In this document: positions 57,101 through 64,000 of the stretch, in pieces
Layout of the letters: each line of letters starts with the position of its first letter
Numbering within the stretch: position 1 is the stretch's first letter
NCBI GenBank assembly: GCA_904420585.1
Contig: CAJFVX010000016.1
Location: forward strand, 1 to 64,000
DNA length: 64,000 bases
Source: Candidatus Howiella intestinavium
GTDB lineage: Bacteria > Bacillota > Clostridia > Oscillospirales > Acutalibacteraceae
Direction: 5' to 3'
The notes under the pieces: model-generated
The model's database searches: none
What the model was told of the DNA's origin: nothing
Seen by the model: the letters and a program-made list of their open reading frames with translations, nothing else
Translations under genes and position numbers: made by a program

Positions 57101-57713
57101 CGTCCAGCTGCAGATGGAGATAACCCCCCGCAGCGATTCCATCACCTGGACTTCCAGCGACCCGGCGGTGGCCGTGATAGACGCCTACGGCCGGGTGACG
57201 GCCGTAGGGGACGGCCAGGCGGTCATTACCTTGCGGACGGCATCGGGGGCGGAGGCCAGCTGCCGGGTGACGGTAGGGGTGCAGGCCGCGCCCACCGTGA
57301 CCCTGGATAAAACCGCCCTGACCCTGCCCGTAGGCGGCACCGGCCGGCTGACGGCTGCGGCTGCGCCCGCCGGCGACGCCCTGACCTGGACTTCCGACAA
57401 CCCGGCTGCGGCCACGGTGGACGCCGACGGCCTGGTAACCGCCCTTGCCAGCGGCACCGCCAGGATAACCGTAACCACGGCCTCGGGGGCCGAGGCCGTC
57501 TGCCAGGTGACCGTCTACCTGCCCGGCGACCTGACAAAGGACGGGAAGCTGGACATCCTGGACGTCATGAGCGCCTGCCGGGTGCTGGCCCGCCAGTCGG
57601 CCACAGACGAGGAGCTGCTCTTAGGCGACATGGACGGCAGCGGCGGCATAGATATCAAGGACGTCATGTCCATCTGCCGCGCTTTAGCCCGGCAAAATCA
57701 GCTTGTCGACTAA
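54192..57713 (+). CDS. Secreted dockerin-bearing GH43-like glycoside hydrolase with carbohydrate-binding domains
   Basis: 1173 residues. A signal peptide comes first (lipobox-like FSAC at 18-21, or cleavage after AVSA). CBM6/35-like domains are at about 42-170 and 268-410 (each begins AEDA). A five-blade GH43 catalytic domain spans about 495-800, with Asp504 (DPWVTYHDG), WAPELHY, Asp616 (IDMTVVE) and Glu679 (NEGPAAV) in the expected base/modulator/acid positions. A third CBM is at about 815-945, two BIG2 domains at about 957-1110, and a type I dockerin at about 1112-1170 with two EF-hand-like repeats (DLTKDGKLDILDV, DMDGSGGIDIKDV). Substrate is likely arabinan or xylan side chains. The last codons QLVD plus stop lie inside a family B repeat. 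Dockerin implies attachment to a scaffoldin elsewhere. Confidence 0.9.
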   Translation: MHKKKLMAAALSAALVFSACGGPAVSAVTTTSSVPGSVVQMLQAEDAAITGQCQVMQNYFTASRLACVGKVDDTSSTVTFTLEAPEAGRYLIQLCTGSGSDQVNAGYRYWTNGDEENAQIVRFHNYGWETWRLYDVYVDLQAGENTFTVSHTGEEKSYTQIDFIKFWSFPTPAASLTADGEAFAELDIQQQAYYYLADSADLPELACELADSQRNFGVEVEQPAGLNQAGTVTLTCRNSPDCAYTYTVWFCDEEHYMARFQDKGTTVMQYEAEDAVLTGSAVTRGSREGSYLNATCSGNEWVSGLDNTDAAATFTLEAPADGEYLVKVALDSFSSAADPGLRYWVNGEESAARTAKFDIPEGEQFGDNWFLFPIYVNLREGENTLTFSHDGGESSTCELDYIRFFACPAPDAAVTLDGTPLSGFTRDKWDYDVSIAGDTLPALGYSGQGLEEIYDITVTQPAGFNQAGKVVFALKGHPGYTFTYNVDFYDENASGSLVINDGGDPWVTYHDGYYYYINTQGGAFYVCKSADLTDLNTNPVKVYTPDEAAGEPTREIWAPELHYIQGEWYIYYAAYHNGGNNNNHRGYVLKGTSQDPQDPFTFVGQIYDATDKWMIDMTVVEIEEELYAVWSGWEKNVDGEQALYIAHMDSPTHIDSQRVMISYPDEEFERLSTNPYVNEGPAAVIAPDGTVNIVYSANHFSNGAHYRLGVLTLKKGADPMDAASWMKSADAVFQSNPETGIYSVGHPSFTTSPDGTENYILFHGRDGSSSQYSRRVYLQTFTFDEKGVPTFEKPLGSTGMIKQPSGTDVIPSEILEAETGALSGGAAVTTGDARYLSGGAKVTGLNADGASVSFTVEAPSDGTYTLALYAAQGTDRQTQSGLQVSVGGETFDKQIIGRGNNAYFWYTLSVPLRAGQNTLTVSKSSAYAYGADLDCIRLSTMSEEAYAAQEPVKPAAALSESTLAMEAGDTVQLQMEITPRSDSITWTSSDPAVAVIDAYGRVTAVGDGQAVITLRTASGAEASCRVTVGVQAAPTVTLDKTALTLPVGGTGRLTAAAAPAGDALTWTSDNPAAATVDADGLVTALASGTARITVTTASGAEAVCQVTVYLPGDLTKDGKLDILDVMSACRVLARQSATDEELLLGDMDGSGGIDIKDVMSICRALARQNQLVD

Positions 57714-57826
57714 GTCGAGATATAGAAGAGGGGGCAAGCCCCCCCTTCTAACATTCCCCCCTACAAATCCCGCAGAAGCGGGATTTGTCGTGTGCAGAAA
57801 CCGACGCGCATGTCGCCGGTTTCTGC
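57699..57826 (+). repeat. Family B repeat overlapping the GH43 gene end
   Basis: CAGCTTGTCGAC starts inside the coding region, then GAAGAGGGGGCAAGCCCCCC, TTCTAACATTCCCCC, ACAAATCCCGC AGAA GCGGGATTTGT, and GCAGAAACCGACGCGCATGTCGCCGGTTTCTGC. The 306-bp gap to 58020 is this, a hairpin and a family A copy. Confidence 0.92.
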
Positions 57827-57860
57827 GATTTAAATGGCTTTGTAGAAAGCGCAAAAACTG

Positions 57861-57902
57861 CAACGGCGTCCAAAGGGCTTTGCAGCCCCTTGGACGCCGT
57901 TG
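57861..57902. terminator. Long hairpin
   Basis: CAACGGCGTCCAAAGGG, loop CTTTGCAG, and its complement with one bulge, ending CCGTTG. No strong T-run; it serves two converging genes. Confidence 0.6.
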
Positions 57903-57914
57903 TTATAGGGAAAA

Positions 57915-58004
57915 CAAAAAGTTTTTTGCCCGCTTTTTTTGGGGAAAGCGGGCGGGGTGCCGGGGCAAGACCCCGGCTCGCGCCCCGCAGGACGCGAAAC
58001 CCTT
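57915..58004 (-). repeat. Family A repeat, short form, inverted
   Basis: AAAAAGTTTTTTGCCCGC stem, GCCGGGGCAAGACCCCGGC, CGCGCCCCGCAGGACGCG. It ends 16 bp from the P-loop gene stop. Confidence 0.88.
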
Positions 58005-58019
58005 CCGGGAGTTCGCCGG

Positions 58020-58532
58020 CTAAACTTCCATATCCGCCGGATAGTCGCCGTCGATGAGGATATACGGGCAGCCGTGGGCCTTACACATATCCAAATAATA
58101 GGCGTTGTCGGCCAATACAGCCTCCAGGGTGCAGGCTTGGTCATCCAGACGCTGCTCGATGTCGCTGGCGTGCATTTTGATGTCGGCAAAATGGCTGCGG
58201 ATATAATGCTCGCTCATGACAAGGCAGCGGTAGCGGATATGGGACAAATAGCTGTCGTCAAAATCCTTCTCCCAGGAAAAGGGGATATAGCAGCCTTCCA
58301 CAATCAGATTCTGCTCATTTTCAATGGCCGTCTTGACCATTTCCCGGACCACAGGCCAGAGATAATCCACAAGCTCCCCATCGTCCTCGGGGGTCAGCGA
58401 GGTGTACCCGCTGCGGATAAGCCCCATTTTCAAATGGTCGATGGACAGATAAGGGTATTTGTACTTTTCCAGCAGCCGCTGGGCCAGCAGGGTTTTCCCC
58501 GTGTGGGAAGCGCCGGTCAGCAGGATAACCAT
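58020..58532 (-). CDS. Small P-loop kinase-like protein
   Basis: 170 residues. Walker A ILLTGASHTGKTLLAQRLL at the very N-terminus and YPYLSIDHLKMGLIRSGYT right after it recall small kinases (adenylate-kinase, zeta-toxin or 2-phosphoglycerate-kinase folds). NLIVEGCYIPFSW is the mid-sheet. LVMSEHYIRSHFADIKMHASDIEQRLDD could be the lid. No partner or antitoxin is adjacent. The substrate is unknown; the P-loop is clear. On the + strand nothing conserved reads here. Confidence 0.85.
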   Translation of the reverse strand: MVILLTGASHTGKTLLAQRLLEKYKYPYLSIDHLKMGLIRSGYTSLTPEDDGELVDYLWPVVREMVKTAIENEQNLIVEGCYIPFSWEKDFDDSYLSHIRYRCLVMSEHYIRSHFADIKMHASDIEQRLDDQACTLEAVLADNAYYLDMCKAHGCPYILIDGDYPADMEV

Positions 58533-58730
58533 ATTGTCCGCCTCCTTAATCTACAGATGATGTCCCCATGATACAACACCCCTCCTGCCATTGCAAGGCG
58601 GGATAAACCGATGCCCGACAGCCCCCAAAGGCCGCCGGGCGTATTTTTTCACCCAGCTACCCGTCCATGGGTAACCCTCTCCAACTCATCTGGTACAATT
58701 CCATTGGATATATTGATTGGGAGGTCATGT

Positions 58731-58860
58731 CATGAAACCCTTGAAAGTCAAAGGGGCCTGACGCTGGACGGGGATATGATGGAGCGGATACAGGCGACCG
58801 GTCGGTGTCCCAATATGTAAATCTTATCCTGCGGGAGAAATACAAAAGCGCACAGTATAA
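58731..58860 (+). pseudogene. Frameshifted ribbon-helix-helix (CopG-like) gene remnant
   Basis: ATG at 58731 with GGGAGG 6 bases upstream reads MKPLKVKG and then stops. One frame later the sequence reads LTLDGDMMERIQATGR, and another frame later VSQYVNLILREKYKS. Joined, these make a plausible RHH DNA-binding protein. Two single-base losses, in GGGG and CGGTCGG runs, would explain it. The 390-bp gap 58533-58923 shows nothing else. Confidence 0.5.
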
Positions 58861-58923
58861 ACAGAATCCAGCCGGCAGCCCCGCGTCCCCCGCTGCAAAG
58901 CCGGGCAGAGCCAAGGCCGTCCC

Positions 58924-59790
58924 CTACCGCCTGGCGGGGGCTTCGGCCAGGATAAAGTCCCGGAAGGAGCGGGCGGCTATGGGCATATACTGCCCTTCGG
59001 CCCAGAAGAGCCGGGTGGTCCGCCGGAAGCCCTCTTCCTCCAGGGAGAGCAGCACCGTGTCCCCCATGAGGCCCTGCCAGGAGCGGGCGGGCACAAAGGC
59101 CACACCCATGCCGATGGCCACGTACCGCCGCACCGAAAAGGGGTCGTCGCAGATGACGGCCACCTCCATGGGCACCCCCCGCCGCCGGAACCAGCCGGCC
59201 GCCGTCCGGTACAAATAGGATTCGGGGGGCATGGATATGAGGGGTTCCCCCTCCAAATCCCCGATGCTCACCCTCTCCCGGGAGGCCAGCCGATGGCCCG
59301 CCGGCACCGCCAGCCGGATTTCCTCCTCCACCAAAGCCGTGCTTTTGTCCATGTGAGGGTAGGGGCAGCGGGCGGCCACGCATAAGTCGCAGGCGAACTG
59401 GGGCCCGGCGCTGTAGGTGTGGCTGATGGAAAAATGCACCTTGGGATGGGCCTGAATGAAGGCGGCCACCAAATCGATAATCAGGTTCCGGTTCTCCAGC
59501 ACCAATAAGCTGATGCGGCCGGTCAGCTCCCCGGCCCCCTCCCGCAGGGCGTCGGCCCCGCTCTCCAGCTCCCGCAGGGCCTTTTCGGCGTAAGAGAGGA
59601 AAAGGGCCCCCTTCTCGTTGAGATGCAGCCGGTTGCCCTGCCGGTCAAACAGCCGGGCGCCCAAATCCTTCTCCAGCCGGGATATGGTCTGGGACATGGC
59701 CGGCTGGGGCACCCCGTGCTGCCGGGCCGCCTGGGTGATATTCTCCAGATGGGCCGCCGTGACAAAATATTGCAGCTGCAACAGTTCCAT
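58924..59790 (-). CDS. LysR-family transcriptional regulator
   Basis: 288 residues. Winged helix-turn-helix MELLQLQYFVTAAHLENITQAARQHGVPQPAMSQTISRLEKDLGARLFDR at 1-50, then the LysR substrate-binding domain. The start at 59790 is chosen because its -10 and -35 lie at 59809-59837, so the longer frame (to 59820) begins upstream of transcription; GGGGAGGTG is 8 bases before this ATG. It diverges from the SGNH hydrolase, its likely target. Effector unknown. Confidence 0.92.
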   Translation of the reverse strand: MELLQLQYFVTAAHLENITQAARQHGVPQPAMSQTISRLEKDLGARLFDRQGNRLHLNEKGALFLSYAEKALRELESGADALREGAGELTGRISLLVLENRNLIIDLVAAFIQAHPKVHFSISHTYSAGPQFACDLCVAARCPYPHMDKSTALVEEEIRLAVPAGHRLASRERVSIGDLEGEPLISMPPESYLYRTAAGWFRRRGVPMEVAVICDDPFSVRRYVAIGMGVAFVPARSWQGLMGDTVLLSLEEEGFRRTTRLFWAEGQYMPIAARSFRDFILAEAPARR

Positions 59791-59805
59791 ACCCATCACC
59801 TCCCC

Positions 59806-59837
59806 TTGATTATAGTCCAAAAAGGTATATAATACAA
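59806..59837. promoter_or_regulatory. Overlapping divergent promoters, LysR and SGNH genes
   Basis: Forward: TTGATT (59806), 16 bp, TATAAT (59828-59833). Reverse: TTGTAT (59832-59837), 17 bp, TATAAT (59809-59814). The two share most bases, so one polymerase may exclude the other. Confidence 0.75.
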
Positions 59838-59878
59838 GTTATCGTTCATGAAATCCATCACCAATGGAGGGAGAAAGC

Positions 59879-60481
59879 ATGGAAAAAGAACCATTCCGCA
59901 TCACCTGCGCCGGGGCCAGCATCGTACAGGGCTGCGGCGCCTCGGACGAGGCCAAATACGGCTGGCCCGGCCAGCTGGCCGCCCTGCTGGGGCCGGGGTA
60001 CGCCGTCTGCAACGCCGGGGCTGCCGGCGCCCCGGCGGCCAAAACCGCCCACGGGGGCGAAGGCTCCTACTGGGAGCGGCCGGAATTCGAAAAGGGCAAG
60101 GCCTTCCGGCCGGATTTGGTGACCATCCTCTTAGGGGGCAACGACGCCAACCAGCGGGCCCGGATTACCCCCGAAATCTTCCGGGCGGATTACGCTGACC
60201 TCATCCGGGCCTATGAAGCCCTGCCCAGCCGGCCCCGGGTGGTGCTGCTGGAGCAGACGGCCTGCCACAACGGGGACGGCCGGCAGGAATGGGTACACCG
60301 GTACGCCAACCCCATTATCCGCAGCCTGGGCCGGGAAATGAACCTGCCGGTGATAGAGCTGGAACAGGTTACCCTGGAACACCCTGGGTGGCACAACGAG
60401 GACGGCCTGCATTTTACCGACGAAGGCTACGGCCATCTGGCCCGCATCATCCGGGAGGGCCTCCTGCCCCTGCTGCCGTGA
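59879..60481 (+). CDS. SGNH/GDSL-family hydrolase
   Basis: 200 residues. All four blocks: Ser in CAGASIVQG, Gly in NAGAAG, Asn in LGGNDAN, and Asp/His in DGLHFTDEGY. No signal peptide, so it is probably cytoplasmic. GDSL enzymes of this size are esterases or deacetylases, often acting on acetylated sugars. The ATG at 59879 follows GGAGGGAGAAAGC; an ATG at 59864 sits on that site. It diverges from LysR. Its acyl substrate is unknown. Confidence 0.9.
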   Translation: MEKEPFRITCAGASIVQGCGASDEAKYGWPGQLAALLGPGYAVCNAGAAGAPAAKTAHGGEGSYWERPEFEKGKAFRPDLVTILLGGNDANQRARITPEIFRADYADLIRAYEALPSRPRVVLLEQTACHNGDGRQEWVHRYANPIIRSLGREMNLPVIELEQVTLEHPGWHNEDGLHFTDEGYGHLARIIREGLLPLLP

Positions 60482-60545
60482 GGGGTATATGAAATGTATG
60501 CTGTCTATAACTTCAAAAGTATACCCAGCATACCGGGGTTGGTAT

Positions 60546-60574
60546 TTTACATAAAAGATTCCCTTTGCTACAAT
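60546..60574 (+). promoter_or_regulatory. Promoter of the small membrane gene and esterase
   Basis: TTTACA, 17 bp, TACAAT. The leader to 60724 contains a family B repeat. Confidence 0.6.
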
Positions 60575-60613
60575 AGAAAAACAGAAAGGTTAGACTACCC
60601 CCAAGGCCCAGAC

Positions 60614-60709
60614 ACACGACAAATCCCGCTCCTGCGGGATTTGCAGGGGGGATGTCAGAAGGGGGGCGCGCCCCTCTTCTGCGGCTTGCCGGCTTTGTCG
60701 ACAAGCTGA
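60614..60709 (-). repeat. Family B repeat, inverted, lacking one end
   Basis: CGACAAATCCCGCTCCTGCGGGATTTG, GGGGGGATGTCAGAAGGGG, GCGCGCCCCTCTTC, then CGGCTTGCCGGCTTTGTCGACAAGCTG. The CAGAAACCGAC hairpin is missing. Confidence 0.85.
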
Positions 60710-60723
60710 GGAAGGATGATGGT

Positions 60724-61032
60724 ATGGCGGAGATTACGGAAGCGATCATGCTGATATGTTTCGGGGTATCCTGGCCCATATCGGCCTATAAGTCCTATAA
60801 ATCCCGGCAGACGGGAGGGAAAAGCCTGCTTTTCCTGATTTTAATCGATTTGGGGTATGTGGTAGGACTTTTGGGAAAAATCTTTTTCCGACCCGACTAT
60901 GTCATCATCGTATACTGCATCAACCTTTTCTTCGTGACGCTGGACCTCTGCTTCTACTTCCGCAACCGGAGGCTGGAGCGGCAGGCGTCGGCCGGGGAAA
61001 AGGCAGCGGCAAAACAGCAGCAGGAGGTATAG
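60724..61032 (+). CDS. Small membrane protein (three helices, SemiSWEET-like topology?)
   Basis: 102 residues. Three or so hydrophobic helices: ITEAIMLICFGVSWPISAY, SLLFLILIDLGYVVGLLGKIF, and YVIIVYCINLFFVTLDLCFYF, followed by a charged tail (RRLERQASAGEKAAAKQQQ). The pattern SWPISAYKSYKSRQTGGKS recalls small PQ-loop-type membrane proteins, but I do not recognise a family for certain. The ATG at 60724 is used; earlier in-frame codons lie in the repeat. The stop is 4 bp before the long esterase gene, so the two are co-transcribed. Confidence 0.8.
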   Translation: MAEITEAIMLICFGVSWPISAYKSYKSRQTGGKSLLFLILIDLGYVVGLLGKIFFRPDYVIIVYCINLFFVTLDLCFYFRNRRLERQASAGEKAAAKQQQEV

Positions 61033-61035
61033 GAA

Positions 61036-64000
61036 ATGAAGAGGAACATACGCAAGCGGGCGGCATTGGCCTTAGCGGCCGTCACGCTGGCCACCACGGT
61101 CTTTTCGGCCGGAACGCCCCTCACCGGCTGGGCGGCCGAAGGGGACGCCGGGACGGTGCAGGTCAACCCGCTGGAGGTCAATTCCAGCCAGCCCGACTAT
61201 CTGAAGGGCGACGTCACCGTCTTTGCGGACACCGGCTCCATCTAGGGCAACCTGGAGGAGGGAAACAACTTTACCAACCAGGGCCTGTTCGACAATAAGA
61301 AGGAGACCGGGGCCTGGAGCCGGGACATGAGCGGGGACAACCTGATTTCGGCCGAAAACCCCTTCTGGTTTTCCTTTAAGCTCCGCAAGACCCAGCCCAG
61401 CACCGCCGACATGGCCTGTGTGGTCACCACCTATTCCCTGACCTCGGTGAACAACACCTCCATGGGCGACGAGGCCGAGAACAAAACCCGGGACCCCCGG
61501 GACTGGAAGTTCTTCGGCTCGAAAAACGGCAGCGACTGGGTGCTGCTGGATACCCAGGTGAACCAGGAATTTACCGAGCGGGGCCAGCAGAAGGTCTACA
61601 CCATCGAGAACACCGAAAGCTATGCCTACTATAAGCTGGAGGTAAGCCAGAACTGGGGTTCCGACGGCAGCGGCAACAACGTGCGCACCGGCCTTGCTGG
61701 CTTCCACGTGGGCCTGGGCGCCGACATCGATTTGGTGGAACTGGCCGGCCTCTACTGGAACGCGGGCGGCGAGTGGGCGTCCAACGCCAGCGACGAGGAA
61801 AAGGCCGAGACCCTGGCCGCCTTCAGCACCGAGTACAACCGGCAGCTGGATTTTTACAATTATAATGTGGGCGTCAGCGGCCGGGTGCACAACCAGGGCG
61901 ACACCACCGGCGTCCAGTGCGACGGCAGCCTGTCGGACAACACCACCAATCCCTGGAGCCAGGACCGCCTGTGGGCCCAGATGAGCGCCCCCTTCTCGGG
62001 CATGGCCTTTACGGTCAAGGGCTATATGGCCCAGCGGCAGCCGAGCGCCGCCAGCGGCGCGGCCCTGGGCAACCAGGTGGCCTTAGAGGATGAAAGCGGC
62101 ACGGTGTATTACTACCAGACCTTCCGCAACCAGACCTGGAGGGTAAAGGCCGACGGCTCCGAGACGGCCCCCACCGTCAGCAATGTGGGGGTGGGTACCG
62201 GCGCGGCCAACGACACCATCAAGGAAGCCATGGAATACGCCTATGCCGAGAGCGCCTGGAACCTGATGAACCCCGGCTGGAACGGCGGCGAAGGCGCCAA
62301 GACCGAGGGCGACGTAACCTATCAGGTGTTCTACGGCTACGATTCGGCCGGCGTGGAAGGGGATACCACCGGCGTCAGCTATATCGCCGGCCTGACCACC
62401 GGCGCTTCTGGGGCCTACGTCATCTCGGGCGAGATTTTCAACGCCTGGCAGAAGACCTGGGACGGGGACGATAAGTTTGCCGTCACCGGCGCCCCTACCA
62501 GCGCCGCCGCTCTGGACGACCAGGGCAACCTGTTCCAGAATTTTGAGAAGGCCTATTTTGTGCAGGATAAGGATTCGGGCGAAGTGACTATGTACGAAGG
62601 CAGCATTGAAATCACCGACTTTTCCCTGGGTGAAGGGGTGGAGGTTGTGCGCAGCACGTCCGACAAGATTTCGGCCAACCAGATGAAGCTGACCTATATT
62701 GTGGCCGACGGCACCGATGTGGCCCGCCTGGCCCCCACCTTCACCTGCGAAGCGGAGGTCACCCCCGCCTCGGGCAGCGAGCAGGACTTTACCGATTCCT
62801 ATGCAAATCCGGTTACCTATGTGGCTGCCGGCGCAGGCGACCGGACCTATACCCTGCAGGTGACGGTCATGACCGAAAGCCAGGCCACCTCCTCCGACGA
62901 GGACGTGCAGCTGCTGAAGGCCCGGCTGGACCTGCTGCCTGACACGGATAAAATCGCCAAGACCAGCCGTTCCCTCATCATGCTGGCCCGGGCGGAGTAC
63001 AACGCCCTGTCGGCCTCCCAGCGGACCCTCGTGGAGGACGAATACGTCCAAAAGCTGGAGGCGGCCGAAGCCGCCCTGCTGGCCGAGGACGAGGATCATC
63101 AGCTCCGCATCCTCTGCGTGGGTTCCAGTACCACCGAGGGCGTGGGTTCCAGCAACAGCAACGAATTTTCCTATCCCGCCCAGCTGCAGAAGCTGCTGGG
63201 GGATGGCTATACCGTCATCAACAAGGGCGTGGGCGGCACCACCGTGGCCGACCGGGGGGACTATCCCTACCGCACCACCGACCGCTACCGGGAGAGTTTA
63301 ACCTGCGAGCCCGACCTGGTGCTCATGTTCGTGGGCTCCAACGACGCCGACGCCTGGAACCGCACCGGCATCGACTATCCCCAGGAGTTCCATGACAGCT
63401 ACATCGCCCTGATGAACGACTACCGGAACCTGGACAGCCAGCCCACCGTAGTGGTCACCTATCCCTACCGCACCGACGGCTGGGCCGGCCGGGATGAGCG
63501 GGTTCCCGAAATCATCATCCCCATGCTCACCGAAATCGCCGAAGAGTACGGCTGCCCCATCCTGGACCTGTATGAGCCCACCAACTTCGGGCAGATAGCC
63601 GACAACTTCCGTGACCTCATGCCCGACGGCCTGCATCCCAACGACCAGGGCTATGCCTACATCGCCGACGCGGCCGCCCACTTTGTGGCGTCCTACAGCG
63701 AGGCCAACCTGTCCGGGCTGAAGGCCGGGGATACCGCCGTAGCCCTGACCGACAGCATCTACGACTACGCGGTGGTCACCGACGGCAGCCTGCCCACCGT
63801 TACGGCCACGGCGGCCGACCCCGCTGCCGATGTGCAGATTACCCAGGCCACCCAAGAAAAGCCCTACGCCGAAATCTATGTATCCACCGACAGGTACTCG
63901 GCCTGCTACCGGGTGAACTTTGTCTCCGGCGAGGCCGATACGGTCGGCCAGGCCCTGGCGGCCGACATCGCCGTCACCGGCCGGGTGCAGTACGACAACC
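61036..64000 (+). pseudogene. Secreted multidomain SGNH esterase interrupted by in-frame TAG; runs off the window
   Basis: A start with AGGAGGTATAGGA and a signal peptide (ALALAAVTLATTVFSAG...GWA) is followed by 69 codons, then TAG at 61243-61245. The same frame then stays open for 918 codons to the window end, so at least 987 codons. After the stop: an F5/8-type-C-like domain (about 70-230: RDPRDWKFFGSKNGSDWVLLDT), LGFP-like cell-wall repeats (about 380-520: GAYVISGEIFNAWQ, VTGAPTSAAALDDQGNLFQNF) and a helical linker (about 625-680). Last is an SGNH domain with Ser698 (VGSSTTEG), Asn769 (GSND), Asp864 and His867 (DGLHPND). TAG is an ordinary stop elsewhere here. GGAGGAGGGA follows the TAG, but the next in-frame ATG (61327) has no signal peptide. 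Confidence 0.88.

Noticed and set aside
57703-58023. 106-residue + frame after GH43
   Set aside because: Made only of family B, a hairpin and family A sequence.
58611-58820. 69-residue frame as a gene
   Set aside because: It joins non-coding DNA to one piece of the broken RHH gene; no ribosome site.
61243-61245. Pyrrolysine or recoded TAG
   Set aside because: TAG is a normal stop in several housekeeping genes here and no pyl genes are seen.

Overview
This window is about 60% GC or higher and dense with genes. It looks like a gut-type Clostridia chromosome, most likely Oscillospiraceae/Ruminococcaceae. The evidence is Firmicutes gene orders (dnaA-dnaN-S4-recF-remB-gyrB-gyrA; rpmH-rnpA-yidD-yidC-jag-mnmE-mnmG-rsmG-noc-parA-parB; rimP-nusA-ylxR-L7Ae-infB-rbfA-nrnA-truB-ribF), frequent TTG starts, Gram-positive lipoproteins and a dockerin enzyme. 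The family assignment is inference. The window spans the replication-origin region.

Layout. (1) 0.2-6.5 kb: a set resembling flavin-based extracellular electron transfer (EET): an FMN-binding lipoprotein, ApbE flavin transferase (opposite strand), an NDH-2 with a membrane C-terminus, a NusG-II membrane protein, a Gx-type membrane protein and a polyprenyl synthase. (2) 6.6-15.5 kb: the nusA-infB translation/transcription operon ending in truB and ribF. (3) 15.6-26.2 kb: dnaA, a likely oriC between dnaA and dnaN, then dnaN, rlbA/yaaA, recF, remB, gyrB, a membrane protein and gyrA. (4) 26.3-31.2 kb: an XRE regulator, an FHA-SEDS fusion, its penicillin-binding protein partner and meso-DAP dehydrogenase. 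(5) 31.3-44.9 kb: the rpmH-to-parB cluster with three parS sites, then serS and an acyl-ACP thioesterase. (6) 45.4-53.1 kb: two tRNAs, membrane pyrophosphatase, CPBP protease, tadA, a DNA glycosylase, a lone leuB and a DUF3048 lipoprotein. (7) 53.2-64 kb: carbohydrate-related accessory genes: AraC regulator plus dockerin-bearing GH43, a LysR/SGNH divergent pair, and a very long secreted SGNH esterase gene broken by one in-frame TAG and running off the window.

Every CDS from 2.4 to 44.9 kb is on the + strand, including the rpmH-parB block, which in Bacillus diverges from dnaA. Two families of multi-hairpin intergenic repeats run through the window, about 14 copies of family A and 7 of family B. 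They sit inside conserved operons, in the dnaA leader and next to the origin, and one copy supplies the last codons and stop of the GH43 gene.

Most notable: the EET-like locus beside ribF, the TAG-interrupted esterase, the two repeat families, the parS/oriC arrangement, and a GyrA with Ala at the quinolone-determining Ser position.
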